Shown: positions 28,782 through 39,176, counted from the first letter of the stretch. The stretch: DNA of 64,000 nucleotides from Acidobacteriota bacterium (GCA_003224145.1 QHYN01000200.1:1-64000); one strand, 5' to 3'. The notes: a model not told the origin generated them from the letters alone. Translations and numbers: made by a program.

Positions 28782-29921
28782 ATGAGCACGCCCCCACAGC
28801 TCAATCCCGTTCCCGAACCTGTGCCGCAGTTTGATTTGACCGCGCAATATGCGGCGATTGGCGCGGAGATTCGAACGGCCATCGATCGCGTGCTTTCCTC
28901 GCAGCAATTTGTCCTGGGACGCGAAGGCGCCGCTTTGGAACGGGAGATCGCCACGCTGTGCGGCGTCGCGCACGGAGTTGCGGTAGCCTCCGGCACGGAC
29001 GCGCTCATGCTGGCCTTGCGCGCGTGTGGCGTGCACGCTGGCGATGAAGTGCTGCTGCCAACATTCACCTTTGTTGCCACCGGGAGCGCCGTGAGCGCCC
29101 TGGGAGCGAGGCCGGTTTTCGCAGACATTCGCCCGGAAACCTACAACCTCGACCCCGCTGAACTCGAACGCCGCATGACACCGCGAACGCGTGCCATCAT
29201 CGTCGTGCATCTTTACGGACTCGCCGCCGACATGGACCCGATTCTGGCGTTTGCGAAAGCGCGCCAATTGCCGGTCATCGAAGACGGCGCACAGACCATC
29301 GGAGCGTCATACAAAGGACGGCGGACGGGTTCCTTTGGCGATGTGGCCTGCCTCAGCTTCTACCCCACAAAAAACCTGGGCGCGTATGGTGACGCGGGCA
29401 TGGTCGTCTCGAACTCTACCGAGATCGCCGCACGCATTCGAACGCTGCGCGACCACGGCCAGACCGAGAAATATCTCAGCAGCGAACCTGGCTGGAACAG
29501 CCGTCTCGATGAGATCCAGGCAGCAATTCTGCGTGTCAAACTGCGCCATCTTTCGGAATGGCAGCACGCGCGGCGGTCGAACGCCGCGACGTACAGTCGC
29601 CTGTTGCAACAAATCCCTGGAGTCATGCCCCCGCTCGAACCGGAATGCTGCGAACACGTCTATCATCAATACACGATTCGAACGGAGCAGCGCGATGCCC
29701 TCCAGCAGCACTTGGCCGTTCGAAAGATTGGCAGCACTGTCTATTATCCCCATCCCCTGCATCTGCAACCTTTATATGCATCTCTTGGCCACAAACGCGC
29801 TGACTTTCCCCACGCGGAGCGTGCTGCGCAGGAAGTTCTATCGCTCCCGATGTATCCCGAATTGCGGAAGGATCAGATCGCGTGGGTGGTGGAAGCCATC
29901 GGCGAGTTTTTGAAATGTTAA
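28782..29921 (+). CDS. DegT/DnrJ/EryC1/StrS family aminotransferase
   Basis: QFVLGREGAALEREIATLCGVAHGVAVASGTDALMLALRACGVHAGDEVLLPTFTF; SFYPTKNLGAYGDAGMVVSN. Confidence 0.9.
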   Translation: MSTPPQLNPVPEPVPQFDLTAQYAAIGAEIRTAIDRVLSSQQFVLGREGAALEREIATLCGVAHGVAVASGTDALMLALRACGVHAGDEVLLPTFTFVATGSAVSALGARPVFADIRPETYNLDPAELERRMTPRTRAIIVVHLYGLAADMDPILAFAKARQLPVIEDGAQTIGASYKGRRTGSFGDVACLSFYPTKNLGAYGDAGMVVSNSTEIAARIRTLRDHGQTEKYLSSEPGWNSRLDEIQAAILRVKLRHLSEWQHARRSNAATYSRLLQQIPGVMPPLEPECCEHVYHQYTIRTEQRDALQQHLAVRKIGSTVYYPHPLHLQPLYASLGHKRADFPHAERAAQEVLSLPMYPELRKDQIAWVVEAIGEFLKC

Positions 29922-29937
29922 GCAGGCCGATTCGAAT

Positions 29938-30615
29938 CTACGCGCCAAGAAACAGAAGCACGAACAGGAAGACCCAAAGTCCATCCATAAAATGCCAGTA
30001 GTAGGAAGTGATTTCCGCGGCAGTGGAAATCGAGATCTGCGACTTTTCAAAATTGCGCAGCGCAACAAAGAGCAGCGCCGCCACTCCTCCCAGCAGATGG
30101 ACGGCGTGCGCCCCTGTAAAAATGTAGAAAAAACTGCTGGCCTGGTTGCTCGCAATGTACACGCCTTGCGCCACCAGTTGTCGCCAAGCCACGAGTTGTC
30201 CACCAACAAATACGAATCCCATCAAGGTGCCTGCGAACCACAGCCTGCGAAAGCCGAGCATATCTCGGAGAGCAAGCCGCGACCGCGCCCGTTCCAGAGT
30301 GAAGCTGCTTCCCACAAGAACGAGGGTATTGAACCAAAGAATCCGGGGCAGGTGCACGGTTACCCACACTTCACTGGTGTGGCGAAGAACAAGGAAGGCG
30401 CTGGCCAGAGCCATGAAGAACATGAGGATGGAGATCACGCCGATGGTGATTGCTGTAGAGAAGCGCCGGGATGATGGAGACCCATTGCGTCGGCGCTTGC
30501 CGTCATCCCCATCATCTCCGCCGTTGCCGCCTGCGGGTGGCTGACCGCCACCTCCGCCGCCCCTCGAATCCTCGATGATGAGTTCGACATCTCGAACTGC
30601 GGTTGTCCCCGGCAT
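29938..30615 (-). CDS. Cytochrome c oxidase subunit III-like protein
   Basis: FFMALASAFLVLRHTSEVW...SNQASSFFYIFTGAHAVHLLGGVAALLFV...SYYWHFMDGLWVFLFVLLFL. Confidence 0.85.
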   Translation of the reverse strand: MPGTTAVRDVELIIEDSRGGGGGGQPPAGGNGGDDGDDGKRRRNGSPSSRRFSTAITIGVISILMFFMALASAFLVLRHTSEVWVTVHLPRILWFNTLVLVGSSFTLERARSRLALRDMLGFRRLWFAGTLMGFVFVGGQLVAWRQLVAQGVYIASNQASSFFYIFTGAHAVHLLGGVAALLFVALRNFEKSQISISTAAEITSYYWHFMDGLWVFLFVLLFLGA

Positions 30616-30628
30616 ATCTTCCTTCCCT

Positions 30629-32326
30629 CTATTCCAACGAGCAGGTCCTGACTACTTCTCCCGGCGCAAGGTGCTGCGGAACAAAATCCTCGGCCACACC
30701 GGGCACGCCGAATTCATACGCACCCCGATAAACCACGGGTTCGCGCACACCAAAATCATCCGCCGGTGGCGGTGAAGAGACACTCCATTCGAGCGTGGTA
30801 GCACGCCAAGGGTTGCACTCTTCGATTTTTTTGCCGCGAAAAAGGCTCCACAAAAAATTGAACAGAAAGAGCCCCTGCGCAAAAACGGTAATGAGTATGG
30901 CGAACGTGATGAACGAGCGAACCGGGCCGATCAACGCAGCGATGGCGGTGAGGCCGCTGTCGGAGCGAATGTTCGCATGCGAAATGAGTCCCAGCCAGTG
31001 CATAGGCATAAAAACGCAATAAACACCGGCGAAGGTCAGCCAGAAGTGGATTTTGCCCAGCGGTTCGTTGAGGCGGCGGCCAAAGAGTTTCGGGAACCAG
31101 AAAAACAAGGCGCCGAGAATGGCGAAGGTAGCCGCGACACCCATCACGAGATGGAAATGCCCGGCAACAAACTCTTCGCTGACAGCAGAAGAAGCAAGAT
31201 CGTGGCGCGCGAGAAAAATCCCGGAGAGTCCGCCGGCGAGAAAAAGGGAAATGAACCCGAGGGCAAACAGCATGGAAGTGTTGAGCTGGATGCGCGCATC
31301 CCAGAGCGTACCGAACCAACTGATGATGAGAATGGTAGCAGGCAAGCCGAGCGAGGCAGCGAGAAGCGAAAAAACCAGAGGCGAAGAAGGATTCATGCCG
31401 CTGGAGAACATGTGCTGGCCCCAGACACAAAAGCCAACCAGGCCCACGCCACACAGCGCAAGAACAACCAGGCGTTCCTTCCAAACAGGTTTGCGAGAAA
31501 ACGTGGCAATGAGATGGGAAATGATACCGAAGCACGGGAGCATGGCCACGTAGACCTCGGCCTGCGCGAAAAACCAGAAGAGGCGCTGCCACAGCGCGGG
31601 CAAAGCGTCGGCGGCAATATTCGCGGGCTGAGAGGCGAGAAAATTCACCGCTGAGAAAAAGTGCGTGCCGAAAAAACGATCCGAGAGCAAACAGAGACAC
31701 GCGGCGAGGAGAATGCTGAAAATGAGCAGGCTGAGTATGGCGTTGATGAGCCAGGCCCACACTGTCAGCGGAAGCCGCGGAAGAGTCATGCCTTGCGCGC
31801 GCAGGTCGATCGTGGTGACGGTAAAATTGAGCGCGCTGAAAAGCGAAGCGGCGCAGAAAACAGAGACGGAAACGATCCAAAGCGTGATTCCCGACTGCGG
31901 GGCAACCAGGAATGCAGCGGTCATGCCGATGAGCGAAACAACCGTGACCCAGAAAGAAAAAAGGTTGAGCGTGGGAAAGGCCATTTCGCGCGCGCCGATT
32001 TGCAGCGGAAGAAAATAATTGCCGAAGCCCGCCTGGGGCGCGGCGGTAAGGACAAGAAACACCATGAGCGAGCCATGGAGCAAAGGCAGTGTGGCAAAGC
32101 TCTCTGGTGTGCTGCCGAGGGCGGAAAGGAATGGAAGGCGCGCGACAGGCCAGACCAGATGGATGCGCATGAGCAGCGATATGGCCATGCCAAGAAAAAC
32201 GCTGAACAGCGCAAGCCAGAGATATTGTAGGCCGATGGTCTTGTGGTCCGTGGTGAAGAGATGGCGGGAGAGGAAGCCGGCGGGTGGCGACTTCGGTTGA
32301 TTTGCGCCGCTGTCGTAGGTGACCAT
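30629..32326 (-). CDS. Cytochrome c oxidase subunit I homologue with non-canonical CuB site
   Basis: Collinear with A-type CoxI (DHKTIGLQYLWLALFSVFLG, HGSLMVFLVLTAAPQAGFGNYFLPLQIGA, GHFHLVMGVAATFAILGALFFWFPKLFGR, NPWRATTLEWSVSSPPP) but AQAEVY and WGQHM replace GHPEVY and WAHHM. Confidence 0.85.
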   Translation of the reverse strand: MVTYDSGANQPKSPPAGFLSRHLFTTDHKTIGLQYLWLALFSVFLGMAISLLMRIHLVWPVARLPFLSALGSTPESFATLPLLHGSLMVFLVLTAAPQAGFGNYFLPLQIGAREMAFPTLNLFSFWVTVVSLIGMTAAFLVAPQSGITLWIVSVSVFCAASLFSALNFTVTTIDLRAQGMTLPRLPLTVWAWLINAILSLLIFSILLAACLCLLSDRFFGTHFFSAVNFLASQPANIAADALPALWQRLFWFFAQAEVYVAMLPCFGIISHLIATFSRKPVWKERLVVLALCGVGLVGFCVWGQHMFSSGMNPSSPLVFSLLAASLGLPATILIISWFGTLWDARIQLNTSMLFALGFISLFLAGGLSGIFLARHDLASSAVSEEFVAGHFHLVMGVAATFAILGALFFWFPKLFGRRLNEPLGKIHFWLTFAGVYCVFMPMHWLGLISHANIRSDSGLTAIAALIGPVRSFITFAILITVFAQGLFLFNFLWSLFRGKKIEECNPWRATTLEWSVSSPPPADDFGVREPVVYRGAYEFGVPGVAEDFVPQHLAPGEVVRTCSLE

Positions 32327-32539
32327 GCCCGCTGTAAGTAGAGACCTCCGCCTCCGAACGAACTAATCCCTTCGGGGTGGATAAATAGAATACATCGGAT
32401 GGGAAAAAACAAGAGGCGTGCTCAGTGAGCGGCCGGGTATCATCGGGTGCTTTGCTGGGCCGCTCATCGTGCTCCTGGAGGGTTACGCCCCAAACTGGCT
32501 GAATCCGTGGTAAAACACAGTCCTACTGGAGCGTGCTTC

Positions 32540-32878
32540 ATGCTGACTCTTCCTTTGTGGATCTTCCCCTTTTTCCATTTCCATCCGATTTTTCTGTTGG
32601 TGTCGCTGTTCCTTTACTTTCTGCCCGCGTATCTGGCGCGGCACAAGTCCAACTTCACGGCTATATTCCTGCTCAACCTCCTCACAGGATGGACGTTCAT
32701 TGGCTGGATTGCCGCGCTGATTTGGGCAGTCTCCTCGGAGCCGCAGCGGCAAGTCGCTGCCCCTCCGCAACCCGCGGCTGGCGGAGGCCTTTTCTGCACC
32801 ACTTGCGGAAAGCCCTGCGTGGCCGGTGCGCGTTTTTGCAATTCCTGCGGCGCCGCCCAGCCCGCAACGCAACGCTGA
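32540..32878 (+). CDS. Superinfection-immunity-like membrane protein with C-terminal zinc ribbon
   Basis: FLPAYLARHKSNFTAIFLLNLLTGWTFIGWIAALIWAV resembles the Imm_superinfect domain; CTTCGKPCVAGARFCNSCGAAQ zinc ribbon. Confidence 0.75.
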   Translation: MLTLPLWIFPFFHFHPIFLLVSLFLYFLPAYLARHKSNFTAIFLLNLLTGWTFIGWIAALIWAVSSEPQRQVAAPPQPAAGGGLFCTTCGKPCVAGARFCNSCGAAQPATQR

Positions 32879-32970
32879 TGCAGCCCGTTTCAGTTTCCGC
32901 CATTCGTTTGCGGCGCGCAGGACCTGATTGGTGTTCCCATTTGATGAGGATTTCTCACGCCTAGTGGAAC

Positions 32971-33960
32971 TTACGGAGCGGCGAGGCGGTTAAGAAAGAA
33001 TCGAAAGAACGCGTCGGGGCTCGAGTCGAGGCAAACCTGCGCGTTGAAGGAGTTCGCGTTGGGAGGGCCGGGGTCGGAGCGCGTAAAACCCTTTTCGTCC
33101 ACGCGGATGTGCATCGGCTGGACCGGGCAGAGACTGGGCTTAACGAGGAAGGCGATGGTCATGGGATCGAAGAGCGTAGGCGTTTCTTGGCCCCACTGGC
33201 GATAAAGCAAAGTGAGCGCGTCCGTAATCGGAGTGCCCTGGCGGAAAAGGAAGGCGCGCTTGACCTCGTCCAATTTCAACTGGGTGGAATCGAGGGGCAT
33301 CACAAACAAGGGCACGCCAGCGGCGAAGAGCTTTTGGGCGGAAGGAATGTCATTGACGATGTTCCATTCGGGCTCGGGGCCGTGGGGCGGGCCGTAGCCC
33401 ATATCGCCATAACCGCGCTTGATCGAGCCGCCCATCATGACAATGCGCTTGAGCTTGCGGAAGGTGTCTGGGTCTTTGTCGACGGCGGCACCAACGTTCA
33501 TGAGCGGGCCGATGGCAATGAGCGTGATTTCGCCCGGGTTGCGGCGGATCAGGTCGAGAAGAAAAGTGATAGCGTCCGGATGAGACGATTTTGCGAAGTG
33601 CCCGCCTTCGGCGTAACGGCGCTGCGTAAGTACGGCCTTAGGTGGCGTGGGCACCCCGGCGGCCACGGGAATATCCGCGCGCCCTACTTCGCCAAGAAAG
33701 CGGTCGAGGAGCTTGGCACGGGTTTCGGTGTCGCCGAAAGTCGTGGTGATGCCGAGGATTTGCAGCTCCGGGCTGCGCAAAGCCAGCGCCACGGCGAAGG
33801 CGTCGTCGATGTCATCGCCAATGTCTGTATCGATGACGACTTTTTCCGAGGGTGCAGTCTGAGGTGTCGTAGACGGGGAACTTTGCGCAGAGCAGCCGGG
33901 AGAAGCCGCGAGCACCAAGCAAGTCAAGATGGAGACGAAGATCGCGCACGGTGTGACCAT
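32971..33960 (-). CDS. Exported inosine/uridine-preferring nucleoside hydrolase-like protein
   Basis: EKVVIDTDIGDDIDDAFAVALALRSPELQILGITTTFGD metal-binding signature; N-terminal signal segment. Confidence 0.9.
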   Translation of the reverse strand: MVTPCAIFVSILTCLVLAASPGCSAQSSPSTTPQTAPSEKVVIDTDIGDDIDDAFAVALALRSPELQILGITTTFGDTETRAKLLDRFLGEVGRADIPVAAGVPTPPKAVLTQRRYAEGGHFAKSSHPDAITFLLDLIRRNPGEITLIAIGPLMNVGAAVDKDPDTFRKLKRIVMMGGSIKRGYGDMGYGPPHGPEPEWNIVNDIPSAQKLFAAGVPLFVMPLDSTQLKLDEVKRAFLFRQGTPITDALTLLYRQWGQETPTLFDPMTIAFLVKPSLCPVQPMHIRVDEKGFTRSDPGPPNANSFNAQVCLDSSPDAFFRFFLNRLAAP

Positions 33961-34084
33961 AATCGATTGCCGGCCCCATTGGACGCCGCGCCGCAAAAAG
34001 AAAAGATGCGCCGCGGAAAACAGACAAGTTTATCACGGGCCCGGCTTGTCCCTGGTCCCCAGGCAAGCGTATGATGCGCGTGCC

Positions 34085-34471
34085 ATGAGGCGAGTGCGCG
34101 GCATCGGTGGAATTTTCTTCAAATCTGAGAATCCGGAAGCACTGCGCGCCTGGTATGCCAAACATTTGGGCATTGTGAGCGAAGGCGAGCATGGAACCAT
34201 GTTCCAGTGGCATCAGCCGGACAGCCCCGCAAAAGAGAACTTCACCGCGTGGTGCATTTTTCCTGCGTCTACAACGTATTTCGGAAAGAGCAATGCAAGC
34301 CTGATGGTGAATTACGTGGTGGATGATTTGCATGCCTTGCTTGACGTTCTGCAAAAAGAAGGCATGTGGGTGGATCCGAAGGTAGAGGAATACGATTACG
34401 GAAAGTTTGGCTGGATCCAGGATCCCGACGGAAACCGGATCGAACTCTGGGAGCCTTTGCCGAAGAAATAA
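34085..34471 (+). CDS. VOC (glyoxalase/bleomycin resistance) superfamily protein
   Basis: GIGGIFFKSENPEALRAWYAKHLGI...FGWIQDPDGNRIELWEP. Confidence 0.85.
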   Translation: MRRVRGIGGIFFKSENPEALRAWYAKHLGIVSEGEHGTMFQWHQPDSPAKENFTAWCIFPASTTYFGKSNASLMVNYVVDDLHALLDVLQKEGMWVDPKVEEYDYGKFGWIQDPDGNRIELWEPLPKK

Positions 34472-34575
34472 GGATTCGTAGGTCAGACGGACGCTGCAGC
34501 CTAAACGAAAAGCTTCCGCTCGCCCCCCTGTCCGATAAGTCGGCCCAGCTCGTGCAGATGTTCCTGTGAAGAATT

Positions 34576-34662
34576 TGGTGCGGTAGAGAGGACTCGAACC
34601 TCCACGGTATTGCTACCGCCAGCCCCTCAAGCTGGTGCGTCTGCCAGTTCCGCCACTACCGC
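34576..34662 (-). tRNA. tRNA-Leu (anticodon GAG), CCA encoded
   Basis: Minus strand GCGGTAGTGGCGGAACTGGCAGACGCACCAGCTTGAGGGGCTGGCGGTAGCAATACCGTGGAGGTTCGAGTCCTCTCTACCGCACCA; long variable arm. Confidence 0.95.
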
Positions 34663-34733
34663 ACGTGGGAGACAAAACCATTTTAGCTGCGGACGAGTAG
34701 ACCCGCAACCATAAACCAGTTTTTAGTCGTGAG

Positions 34734-34756
34734 TTCTTAGTTCTTAGTTCTTAGTT
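34734..34756. repeat. Short tandem TTCTTAG repeat (3 copies)
   Basis: TTCTTAGTTCTTAGTTCTTAGTT in the intergenic region between the tRNA and secG. Confidence 0.7.
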
Positions 34757-34811
34757 TTTTGTCTTTAGTCTTCAGTCGACAGTTCAGATCTGACAACTCA
34801 ATGGGCTAGAG

Positions 34812-35420
34812 CTAGGGCTTCTTCGTCGGCGTTGGTGTTGGGGCGGGCTGGGAGCTCGCTGGTGGCTGCGTACTTGCCGGAGGTTTTTGTGCCGGCGCTG
34901 ACTGCCCGGGTTGCGAAGATGCCGGAGGCTGTTGCGTTGGCTGAGACGTTGCGGGCGCCGGCTGCGAACCAGATGGAGTTTGCGAAGCGGGCGGTTGAGT
35001 GCCGGGTTGCTGGGCGGGCGGCAGAGCGTTATGCGTATTGGGTTGCGGGACAGCCGGAGTCGGCGCCGGAGCGGGCTTGGAGACTTTTTGCAGGACAGAA
35101 CCACCTTGCTCGACGGCCTTATCGGTGCGGAGGACCAAGGCCAAGGCGCAGAGCATGAACATGATCGCGCACCAGGTGGTGGCCTTGGAGAGAACGTTGG
35201 CGGCACCGCGTGGACCGAAAGCCGTCTGACTGCCCGCTCCGCCGAAAGCGCCGGCCAGATCGGCGGCCTTGCCGCTCTGCAGCAACACAACGATGATCAG
35301 CACAAAGCAGTTTAAAATGAAAAAACCACTGAGGAGCCATCCGGCGTAGCGGAAGCCGACGGCGATGACTCCGAAACCAATCAAAATGGCGATGGCCCAT
35401 TTCATCCAAGCTGGCGTCAT
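34812..35420 (-). CDS. secG: Preprotein translocase SecG with long Pro/Gln/Ser/Ala-rich C-terminal tail
   Basis: FVLIIVVLLQSGKAADLAGAFGGAGSQTAFGPRGAANVLSKATTWCAIMFMLCALAL, followed by about 90 aa of low complexity. Confidence 0.85.
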   Translation of the reverse strand: MTPAWMKWAIAILIGFGVIAVGFRYAGWLLSGFFILNCFVLIIVVLLQSGKAADLAGAFGGAGSQTAFGPRGAANVLSKATTWCAIMFMLCALALVLRTDKAVEQGGSVLQKVSKPAPAPTPAVPQPNTHNALPPAQQPGTQPPASQTPSGSQPAPATSQPTQQPPASSQPGQSAPAQKPPASTQPPASSQPAPTPTPTKKP

Positions 35421-35475
35421 TGCAAGACCTCACACAAATTCGAAGAAAACCTTGATGCCAGGCTAAAGCCCGGCG

Positions 35476-36228
35476 CTATGCAAAACTGACGATCGTGGCG
35501 AACGATTTGGCATCCAGGCTCGCTCCCCCTACAAGCGCGCCGTCCAACTCTTCCTGCGCCATCAACCCCTGAATATTGTCAGGCTTGACGCTGCCGCCGT
35601 AGAGAATCCGCAGGGCGGAGGCGTGGGCGGCAGAGAATCTCTCAGCCGCACACTGGCGGAGAAACCGATGCACATCGGAGGCGATTTCCGGGGTTGCGGT
35701 GCGGCCCGTTCCAATGGCCCAAACCGGTTCGTAAGCTATCAGAATACGGGAGAACTCGTCCGCGGTCAACGCGGCGACGCCACCAGTAAATTGGGACTTG
35801 CAGATGTGATGGGTTTGGCCGGCTTCGCGGTGAGAAAGCAATTCGCCAAGGCAGACGATGGGAGTTAAGCCGGCGGCGAGGGCGGCTTTCGTTTTTTTGG
35901 CGACGGTCTCGTCGGTTTCGCCAAAAAATTGGCGGCGTTCGGAGTGGCCAATGATGACGTAGCGGCAGCCGGCTTCGACGAGCATGTTGGCAGAAATTTC
36001 GCCGGTGAAGGCGCCGTCTTTTTCCCAGAAAACATCCTGGCCGGAAATGGCGATGTTGGTGCCTTTTGCGACTTCGACGGCGGCAGGAATGGCAGTGAAA
36101 GGCGGCGCGATCACGATATCGCAGTTCGTTGAGGAACCAACCAACGGAGCAAACGCGGAGAAGAAGGCGCGCGTTTCCGATTGAGTCTTGAACATTTTCC
36201 AGTTACCAGCAATGACGCGACGGCGCAT
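35476..36228 (-). CDS. tpiA: Triosephosphate isomerase
   Basis: RRVIAGNWKMFKT; VIIGHSERRQFFGETDE; IAYEPVWAIGTGRTATPE; ILYGGSVKPDN. Confidence 0.97.
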   Translation of the reverse strand: MRRRVIAGNWKMFKTQSETRAFFSAFAPLVGSSTNCDIVIAPPFTAIPAAVEVAKGTNIAISGQDVFWEKDGAFTGEISANMLVEAGCRYVIIGHSERRQFFGETDETVAKKTKAALAAGLTPIVCLGELLSHREAGQTHHICKSQFTGGVAALTADEFSRILIAYEPVWAIGTGRTATPEIASDVHRFLRQCAAERFSAAHASALRILYGGSVKPDNIQGLMAQEELDGALVGGASLDAKSFATIVSFA

Positions 36229-36308
36229 TCAGTCCTCCCATAGAACGAAACGAAAAGATAACGCGGAGGCGCGGAGAACGCTGAGATTTCGCAGAGAAGA
36301 GGCGGAAA

Positions 36309-37502
<1,194 letters not shown>

Positions 37503-37606
37503 GATGTCATAATTCGTGATCTACAAAATGCGACTACGCGCCAGGACGCAGCGTCTGAGATCGTTCGGGGCCCGAACCTGCTGGGACCTCAGAATGACAC
37601 ATTTGA

Positions 37607-38611
37607 CTAGAACTTGGACGCTAAGAGCTTGATCAGGTCGCGGCAACGGCAGGAATAGCCCCACTCATTGTCATACCAGGCCAAAACTTTGACGCAGCGG
37701 TCGCCGACGACTTTGGTATAGCCTGCGTCCACGATGGAAGAGTTGGAATTGCCCTTGAAATCGGCGGAGACGAGTTCCTCTTCGGTGTAGGCGAGAATTC
37801 CCTTCATTGGGCCGTTCGCGGCAGATTTTAGAGCGGCGTTGACCGACTGGACGGTCGCCGGCTTTTCCACGAAAACGGTGAGATCGACGACACTGACATT
37901 GGGAGTAGGTACGCGCATGGCGTAGCCGTCGAGCTTACCCTTGAGCTCGGGAATCACGAGATGCAGCGCCTTGGCGGCGCCGGTAGAGCTGGGAATCATG
38001 TTGATTGCTGCGGCGCGTGCCCGACGCAGATCCTTGTGAGGCAGATCGAGGAGCTTTTGGTCGTTGGTGTAGGAATGGATGGTGGTCATGGTGCCGCTGT
38101 TGATGCCGAAAGTGTCCTGGAGAACCTTGGCGACGGGCGCAAGGCAGTTCGTCGTGCAAGAAGCGTTAGAAATGACGTGATGCTTCGCGGGGTCATAGGT
38201 CTTGTCGTTCACGCCGAGAACGAAGGTGGCGTCAGGGCCATCGGCAGGCGCGGAGATGATCACTTTTTTCACCGGCGCACGGAGATGCTTCTTCGCGTCG
38301 GGCCCCTTGGTGAAAAGGCCGGTGGATTCCACAACGATTTCGGCGCCAACCGAGGCCCAATCGAGTTCGGCGGGATCCTTCACCTTGAAAACCTTGAAGC
38401 TGCGGCCTTCGACGGCGATGGTGTCATCGGTATGAGTAACGTTGTGCGGCAAGTTGCCCAGAACGGAGTCGTACTTCAACAGGTGCGCGAGCGTTTTCGC
38501 GTCGGTGATGTCGTTGACGGCGACAAATTGAATGTCCTTGTCGTCGAGGGCCGTGCGCACGATGTTACGCCCGATGCGGCCGAAGCCGTTGATGCCGACC
38601 TTGATGGGCAT
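37607..38611 (-). CDS. gap: Glyceraldehyde-3-phosphate dehydrogenase
   Basis: KVGINGFGRIGRNIVR; SNASCTTNCLAPVAKVL; WYDNEWGYSCRC. Confidence 0.97.
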   Translation of the reverse strand: MPIKVGINGFGRIGRNIVRTALDDKDIQFVAVNDITDAKTLAHLLKYDSVLGNLPHNVTHTDDTIAVEGRSFKVFKVKDPAELDWASVGAEIVVESTGLFTKGPDAKKHLRAPVKKVIISAPADGPDATFVLGVNDKTYDPAKHHVISNASCTTNCLAPVAKVLQDTFGINSGTMTTIHSYTNDQKLLDLPHKDLRRARAAAINMIPSSTGAAKALHLVIPELKGKLDGYAMRVPTPNVSVVDLTVFVEKPATVQSVNAALKSAANGPMKGILAYTEEELVSADFKGNSNSSIVDAGYTKVVGDRCVKVLAWYDNEWGYSCRCRDLIKLLASKF

Positions 38612-39176
38612 ACCTTCCTCCGATGCTGGTTCGTTGGCCGCGGTGCGGTAACCTTGGAATTGTAGCGGCCGAATGGAGCGAGATGCAGCCGCGCGTGGAA
38701 GGTAAAATCGTAGGGGCAGCGATAGGAAAAGTCAACGTAAGTCAACCGAGTGCGGTTCAATGTGGGCCGTTTGCTTCAGAGACTAGTTTCGCCATTCGCG
38801 GGGGATAAAGCCTTGCCGATCTGGAGGTTAGCAACAAACTTCAAGTAATACTTTATGAAATGGCAGCACGAGGTACCCCCCACACACCCGGCATTTTGTA
38901 TGAATGTCAAAGCAAAGGACTTATAGATTTTGCAATTCGTAATCGATTGATTCTAAAAGAACTCGAATTTCCCGTATGTCAGGAGAATGCGAACCGCCGA
39001 TTCCGAAAAGGTTGATGCGTGTTCCTGAGAATGATAGGGAGAGCGCTGAAACAGTTCGCGGTATTACCCAACCTTTATTATAGCGCGGGCGCAAAACGGG
39101 TCAAGAAAGATTTGGTACAGGGCCAATTTAGGCGAGCACCAGTCCAGGTGCAGCCTGCGGGCTATAATGGCGGCTG

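Noticed and set aside
34731-34790. TTCTTAG and AGTCTTCAGT-like simple repeats as a possible regulatory array
   Set aside because: Short low-complexity intergenic repeats with no dyad or conserved spacing; similar junk-like sequence also appears near 63960-64000.
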